A stretch of 64,000 bases of DNA from Chitinophaga polysaccharea. GTDB taxonomy: Bacteria; Bacteroidota; Bacteroidia; Chitinophagales; Chitinophagaceae. Below the pieces are notes generated by a model. The model was not told the DNA's origin. It did no database searches and saw only the letters and a program-made list of their open reading frames with translations. Made by a program: the position numbers and the translations under genes. The stretch covers positions 620,001-684,000 of the forward strand of contig NZ_VIWO01000001.1 of the NCBI RefSeq assembly GCF_007829335.1, read 5' to 3'. How positions within the stretch are numbered: position 1 is the stretch's first letter; each line of letters begins with the position of its first letter. This document shows positions 60,112 to 64,000 of the stretch, piece after piece.

Positions 60112-60378
60112 TTATTGTGGCAAAAGTTCCGTTTTGTCGGTGCCTGCCTGATAGTAGACTTCATTCATGACCTCAATAATTTTCTGTTTTTCCGCATTAC
60201 TGAGTGACGGAATGACTTTCTTGCTATCGGTTGGGTGTGGTTTGTCTCTTCCGCGCATTTTACGATAAAATGTGGGGGTACTCCAATTACATTCCTCACA
60301 AACCCTCTCTCTGAAGATGACCGGTAGCTTTGATAACATTGTATGTATTTGTAACAAAGTATTTACGGATTTATTCAT
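60112..60378 (-). CDS. Small hypothetical protein, mobile-element cargo
   Basis: An 88-residue protein. The central part FRERVCEECNWSTPTFYRKMRGRDKP (about residues 23-48) resembles a helix-turn-helix with an aromatic recognition helix, followed by a helical end (LSNAEKQKIIEVMNEVYYQAG). Two cysteines close together (CEEC) could bind metal. I associate similar proteins with Bacteroidota mobile elements, but no function is known to me. It lies alone between two other short minus-strand genes. The ATG at 60378 precedes a plausible full reading frame. Confidence 0.6.
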   Translation of the reverse strand: MNKSVNTLLQIHTMLSKLPVIFRERVCEECNWSTPTFYRKMRGRDKPHPTDSKKVIPSLSNAEKQKIIEVMNEVYYQAGTDKTELLPQ

Positions 60379-60444
60379 AATGCTATTTTGTATTGTTATT
60401 AATAGATTGAATCTGCGGACGGCGATGTAGTTTATCCACCGAGT

Positions 60445-60732
60445 TTATTTGACCCTTTTTACCCTTTTAACGCTTTTCTTTATAAGAAAGAAGTTTGCCT
60501 CAAGCAGCTTTTCCACATCGCCAACAAATTCGATAGCGTTCAATGAATCAGGATTATTATCTGGGAGATTATTTAATAGTAGCGTAAAGTGATCATGAGC
60601 AGCGAGAAGATTGTAGATACTGAAGAACTCCTTTGATACGGATATAGGGGCCTTCATTTCGCCAGGGGTTAACCTAAGCGGTTTCTCTGCACGGGCCTTT
60701 TTCTGTGGGCCTGTTTGTTGTTTTTCTTTCAT
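60445..60732 (-). CDS. Small basic hypothetical protein
   Basis: A 95-residue protein with a Lys/Gln-rich start (MKEKQQTGPQKKARAEKP), a helical middle (FFSIYNLLAAHDHFTLLLNNLPD) and a repetitive basic end (KKSVKRVKRVK). No family is recognised. It belongs to a run of short minus-strand genes in the integrative element. The near repeat KRVKRVK at the C-terminus is coded by a short DNA repeat (TTTGACCCTTTTTACCC type on the plus strand, about 60448-60466). Confidence 0.55.
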   Translation of the reverse strand: MKEKQQTGPQKKARAEKPLRLTPGEMKAPISVSKEFFSIYNLLAAHDHFTLLLNNLPDNNPDSLNAIEFVGDVEKLLEANFFLIKKSVKRVKRVK

Positions 60733-60876
60733 AAAAATTAGCGTTTAATTTGAGGACTTAACTAATCTGATTTTTAGAACAGCGCCAATAACATGCTCTG
60801 TAGTTTTTTAATTGTAGCTGTTCCCTGTAATGGGAAAGAGATTTCAAGGGGAGAACATTTTTCAGAAAACTCCAGG

Positions 60877-61242
60877 CTATGTACTTTCCAATACGGAAAA
60901 TGGTTCTTTACACAGCAAAATGCTCATTAATAATTCAATTCTATCTTCATTCTTTTGACGTCTTAGAAATAATAAGGCATGGCGAAGTATTGTCTTAAAT
61001 AGTAAGCAAGAATTGTCCTTAGACACGGTTTTTTCTCTTTTTGACCATAATTCGGCAAAAATATCTGCCGTGACATTCGTGATAACACTTACATCGCATG
61101 TTCCTGTCAGCCGAGCAACAGTACTGAATGTTTTATCACAATAAGTATTTAGAAAGTCCTCAAATATGGTCATATCGTTTTGTAGCTGATAAGCCATATT
61201 ATTATTACCTGGAGACAGGGTTGTTTTAGCCTTACAGTTCAT
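60877..61242 (-). CDS. Truncated sigma-70 region 2-like protein
   Basis: A 121-residue protein whose middle matches ECF sigma-factor region 2: VSVITNVTADIFAELWSKREKTV near residue 52 resembles the VxDxFxxLWxKR helix, and LFKTILRHALLFLRRQKNE near residue 84 resembles the -10 binding/melting helix. The usual region 4 (C-terminal -35 binding domain) is absent: the chain ends about 20 residues later with LLCKEPFSVLEST. It may be a decoy or a fragment of an ECF factor. The start could also be the later ATG at 61197 (MAYQLQ). Upstream lies the structured region at 61243-61685. Confidence 0.6.
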   Translation of the reverse strand: MNCKAKTTLSPGNNNMAYQLQNDMTIFEDFLNTYCDKTFSTVARLTGTCDVSVITNVTADIFAELWSKREKTVSKDNSCLLFKTILRHALLFLRRQKNEDRIELLMSILLCKEPFSVLEST

Positions 61243-61685
61243 TGTAGCTCATTTTATGTGTGGAGAAGGGGGAATAGCTACCTGAAAGGACTTTCCAGCG
61301 GGGAAAAACGAAAGAGACGCGGGTTAGTCCTTACCGCACTGAAGGGCTGCGACACCCTAACGACGAATAAGAACGCCCACGTCTCTTCAGTACGCAATAT
61401 ACTAAGGAAAGCGTGAGCGATTTACCCTATTCTCGTCGTTTTTGAAAGGTCGCAGTTTTCAGTGCGAGAATTGAAGCAAATACGCTTAATATTTAGCTGT
61501 CCATATGATTCAGGAAGTGTTATACATTTTGAAATCCATCGGTTGGAAAAAATTTTATTGCAGAGTGAAATTAACAGAAAGTGTTGAATTTTGCAAATAA
61601 ATTTCCGAAATAATCATCAAAGTTCTCATTTTCAACACTTCTAGCCTTAAATGACTTTTCTAGGGTTACCTATATTGCCACTTCA
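61243..61685. other. Gene-free, highly structured intergenic region
   Basis: The 443 bp between the sigma-like gene and the XRE controller contain no gene. Between 61312 and 61466 there are several complementary blocks: AAGAGACGCGGG/CCCACGTCTCTT (61312-61323 with 61376-61387), GTTAG/CTAAC (61323-61327 with 61357-61361), AACGACGA/TCGTCGTT (61359-61366 with 61433-61440) and CGCACTGAA/TTCAGTGCG (61335-61343 with 61458-61466). On the minus strand the first hairpin is followed by TTTCGTTTTTCCCC. Farther right, AAGTGTTGAA/TTCAACACTT (61579-61588 with 61631-61640) flanks the XRE promoter region. Confidence 0.6.
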
Positions 61686-61922
61686 ATGGTGAATAACGCT
61701 ATTAAAATGTCAGAAAAGAGAATCCTTAATAGAATCAAAAGTGTCCTGGCGGATAAAGGAAAGACCAATATCTGGTTGGCGGAGCAGTTGGGGAAAAACA
61801 AGACGACTATATCGAAGTGGTGTACGAATGATCAGCAGCCGACACTGGAGACGCTTTTTGATATTGCGGTAGTGTTGGATGTTGATGTGAAGGAGCTGTT
61901 GGTTTCTAACAAACCTATCTAG
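61686..61922 (+). CDS. XRE-family transcriptional regulator, restriction-modification controller type
   Basis: A 78-residue single helix-turn-helix protein. ILNRIKSVLADKGKTNIWLAEQLGKNKTTISKWCTNDQQPTLETLFDIAVVLDVDVKELL covers the XRE domain over residues 14-73, with the recognition helix near KTTISKWCT. Related Bacteroidota proteins with this same start (NRIKxVLAxKGKTNxWLAEQLGK) sit beside type I restriction genes and act as controllers. A second in-frame ATG at 61707 (MSEKRILN) may be the true start. It points toward the convergent hsdR gene. Repeated AAGTGTT half-sites upstream (61515, 61579 and inverted at 61634) are candidate operators. Confidence 0.85.
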   Translation: MVNNAIKMSEKRILNRIKSVLADKGKTNIWLAEQLGKNKTTISKWCTNDQQPTLETLFDIAVVLDVDVKELLVSNKPI

Positions 61923-62003
61923 TAAGGATAGGAATAAAGCTTAGCTTATGCGTTCCGATTTCCTGGAAACCTATACTTAACAAAGCACAATAGCTATTTT
62001 TCC

Positions 62004-64000
62004 TTAGGCTACCCTGTAATCATATAAATACCTTTGGAAATTGATAAATATCCTTCTTATGTCATCAGCATCGCCCAGTATATCTAGTGCATCATTAACA
62101 GAATGATATTTTAACTGCAGTAGTGCAGGTAATTTTTCCTGATCGAGTTCCTCTACACCGATTTCAATGTACTTTGACAATACAAACTCGATGAACTCTC
62201 TTTGCTCCGAACTTAATCCTTTCATAATTTCAGGCTTGGCATTGCTTACTCTTTCGTCACGTGTTATTGGTACTACAGCAAAAGAAATAAATTCCAAGAC
62301 ATCAAATAAATCACTACGCTCTGCGTCTACTACTTTTTGTAGGTTCGTTAACTGATCACTGTCAAAACCAGCTTCTTCCAACCGCAGCAACAAAGCTTTT
62401 CGTGTAGTAGGATTAGACCAAATATTTCTTAATTCGGCCTCACTATTAAACACATCAGGAAACTTACCAAACAGCCTGTCTAAAAATTCCTGCATAGATA
62501 TAGGCTTGCCATCTGCGTCAAAAAAAGCCGTTTCAATAGTATGGGTTATTTCCTGTTCTTTACCGTCGCCCAGCTTTATTTTAATAATCTTCTTTTTAGG
62601 AAAATGTTCACCGTCACTACTTCCATAATCACCAGATGGCTCTTCAACAACTGTAGGTCCGTTGAATGGCTCAGGGTCCGCCGGAACTGGCTCTTCTGGC
62701 TCGCCGTCCCATTCGGAATCTTTAAAATGCTCATATGCTTTTACAAAGTCGTATATGGTAAAGTAATCCTTACCTTCGAAAACACGCGTTCCACGTCCTA
62801 CTATTTGTTTAAATTCTATTATATCTTTCACGGGACGCAACAAAACTATATTACGAACATTCTTGGCATCCACGCCTGTTGATAGTTTATAAGATGTTGT
62901 AAGAATCGTTGGAATGCTTTTTTCGTTATCCTGAAATTCTCGTAAATATTGTTCTCCCAGTTCGCCATCATTTGCAGTAACACGAACACAATAATTAGGT
63001 TCTGTGCTTTTCTTTAACTGATTAATAAATATTCTGATAAGATTGGCATGTTTTTGTGTCCTACAAAACACTATGGTTTTCTCGGTCTGGTCTATTTCAT
63101 TCATGAATATCCTAACGCGCTCTTTCTCACGTTCGTACATCTCAATGGTCAGGTTAAAATCCTTTTCCGTATATGTTTTCTTCGGATCAAATACTTCTTC
63201 GCCTTCTACTATTTCATCTTCACTGTCGAATGTATATTCATCCAATGATGTAGTTATTTTACGTACTTTATAAGGGGTCAGGAAACCATCATTGATCCCT
63301 TCTTTCAAAGAGTAGATATATACTGGCTTGCCGAAGTATTTATAAGTGTCGGTATTTTCCCTACGCTTGGGTGTAGCTGTGAGCCCTAATTGTACTGCAG
63401 GCGAAAAATATTCCAATATGCCACGCCATGTACTCTCGTCATTAGCGCCACCACGATGGCACTCATCTATGATAATAAGGTCAAAATAATCTGGTGGATA
63501 TTGCCCGAAATACGGAGTATCGTTAGGGCCACTCATAAAGGTTTGAAATATTGTAAAAAAGATGCTGCCGTTTACGGGTACTTTACCACTTTTCTTTATC
63601 TCTCTGGGCTTGATGCGTACCAGCGCATCTTCTGGGAATGCAGAAAAAGCATTGAATGCCTGATTGGCCAAAATATTCCTGTCGGCAAGGAACAAAATCC
63701 GCGGTCTTCGTGTGCCGTCAAACTTTAAGTTCCAGCGGGCATGAAACAATTTCCAGGCTATCTGAAATGCAATAAATGTTTTACCTGTACCGGTGGCCAA
63801 TGTTAATAATATCCGGGACTGCTTGTTAGCAATGGCATCTATTACACGTTCTACTGCTGTTTCCTGGTAAAAGTGGGGTGTTTTCGTCCTCGTATCGTAT
63901 GGCTCTTCACTTAGTTCCTCCTGCCATTTATTTTCCTGCGGAAAGGTTTTATCCCATAGTTCATCCGGCGTCAGGAAATCCGTTACCCAATCTTCCTTAC
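62004..64000 (-). CDS. hsdR: Type I restriction enzyme subunit R (HsdR), 5' end outside window
   Basis: HsdR is the translocase/nuclease subunit of a type I restriction complex. The frame remains open from the stop near 62004 to the right edge; the TTG codon at 63798-63800 lies inside the Walker A region and is not the start. Visible parts: TLATGTGKTFIAFQ (Walker A), LIIIDECHRGG (DECH box), TATPKR, IVFCRTQKHANLIRIF, and VGRGTRVFEGKDYFTIYDFV (motif VI), then a C-terminal EcoEI-type domain ending AVVPITRDERVSNAKPEIMKG and beyond. About 665 residues are visible; the N-terminal nuclease domain and HsdM/HsdS should lie beyond 64000. Confidence 0.93.
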   Translation of the reverse strand, partial: KEDWVTDFLTPDELWDKTFPQENKWQEELSEEPYDTRTKTPHFYQETAVERVIDAIANKQSRILLTLATGTGKTFIAFQIAWKLFHARWNLKFDGTRRPRILFLADRNILANQAFNAFSAFPEDALVRIKPREIKKSGKVPVNGSIFFTIFQTFMSGPNDTPYFGQYPPDYFDLIIIDECHRGGANDESTWRGILEYFSPAVQLGLTATPKRRENTDTYKYFGKPVYIYSLKEGINDGFLTPYKVRKITTSLDEYTFDSEDEIVEGEEVFDPKKTYTEKDFNLTIEMYEREKERVRIFMNEIDQTEKTIVFCRTQKHANLIRIFINQLKKSTEPNYCVRVTANDGELGEQYLREFQDNEKSIPTILTTSYKLSTGVDAKNVRNIVLLRPVKDIIEFKQIVGRGTRVFEGKDYFTIYDFVKAYEHFKDSEWDGEPEEPVPADPEPFNGPTVVEEPSGDYGSSDGEHFPKKKIIKIKLGDGKEQEITHTIETAFFDADGKPISMQEFLDRLFGKFPDVFNSEAELRNIWSNPTTRKALLLRLEEAGFDSDQLTNLQKVVDAERSDLFDVLEFISFAVVPITRDERVSNAKPEIMKGLSSEQREFIEFVLSKYIEIGVEELDQEKLPALLQLKYHSVNDALDILGDADDIRRIFINFQRYLYDYRVA

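Noticed and set aside
61243..61685. Retron-type msr/msd element
   Set aside because: The nested complementary segments recall one, but no reverse transcriptase gene occurs nearby in the window.
63798..63800. Start codon of hsdR at the TTG before the Walker A motif
   Set aside because: The frame is open to the right edge with HsdR-like sequence (TPHFYQETAVERVIDAI) before it, so the gene continues beyond the window.

Overview
The window looks like a Bacteroidota chromosome, most probably a Chitinophaga-like member of the Chitinophagaceae. The reasons are a SusC/SusD pair, TAnnTTTG-type -7 promoter boxes, few Shine-Dalgarno sequences, and a gene complement typical of that family (RmuC, NYN/OST-HTH, GMC oxidoreductase with gluconate-dehydrogenase subunit 3, PspC/PadR, fused E1 alpha/beta). 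The genus is an inference; no rRNA is present.

Layout. 1-445 is the C-terminus of MutL. 474-16830 is a carbohydrate-oxidation locus: an FGGY gluconokinase, a GMC flavoprotein with its Tat-lipoprotein partner, two Tat-signal Gfo/Idh/MocA oxidoreductases, a SusD/SusC pair, an SUMF1-like protein and a Tat-signal sugar isomerase-like TIM barrel, interrupted by a lipoprotein and a DacB-type peptidase. These probably import and oxidise or isomerise a glycoside or sugar acid in the periplasm, possibly through 3-keto sugars. 16970-24354 holds general functions: a small membrane protein family, fused branched-chain-type E1, a 47-residue membrane peptide, macro domain, NYN/LOTUS, Dps, MFS and RmuC. 24484-27584 is a three-gene operon matching the Kdo8N (8-amino-3,8-dideoxy-Kdo) pathway, KdnB-KdsB-KdnA. 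27702-36586 carries secreted and envelope proteins, a radical SAM/SPASM protein, a BlaI/BlaR1 pair with clear repeat operators, a holin/YtxH-like envelope trio, an AI-2E family permease and NadD. 36668-39323 encodes PaaABCD of the phenylacetyl-CoA epoxygenase, without PaaE. 39487-47142 has metallopeptidase-like, S41 and M28 proteases, FeoB and a PspC/PadR pair. 47506-50417 has a small exported protein followed by SulP and beta-carbonic anhydrase, probably a bicarbonate uptake/hydration unit. 50542-57000 has an aminotransferase, ManC, a KdsD/KpsF isomerase, RecQ and a DUF3050 protein.

57083 to the right edge is an integrative element. A tRNA-Phe(GAA) gene is followed immediately by a convergent large serine recombinase whose stop codon lies inside the tRNA acceptor arm. 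Behind it are an excisionase-like HTH protein, several short unknown proteins, a DUF433 protein, a sigma-region-2-like protein, an XRE controller and the start of a type I restriction system (HsdR, cut by the window edge). A 0.44-kb gene-free stretch in this element (61243-61685) has nested complementary segments that could form two mutually exclusive RNA folds; it is the least explained part of the window.

All functional calls come from reading protein motifs and gene order; no database search was possible.
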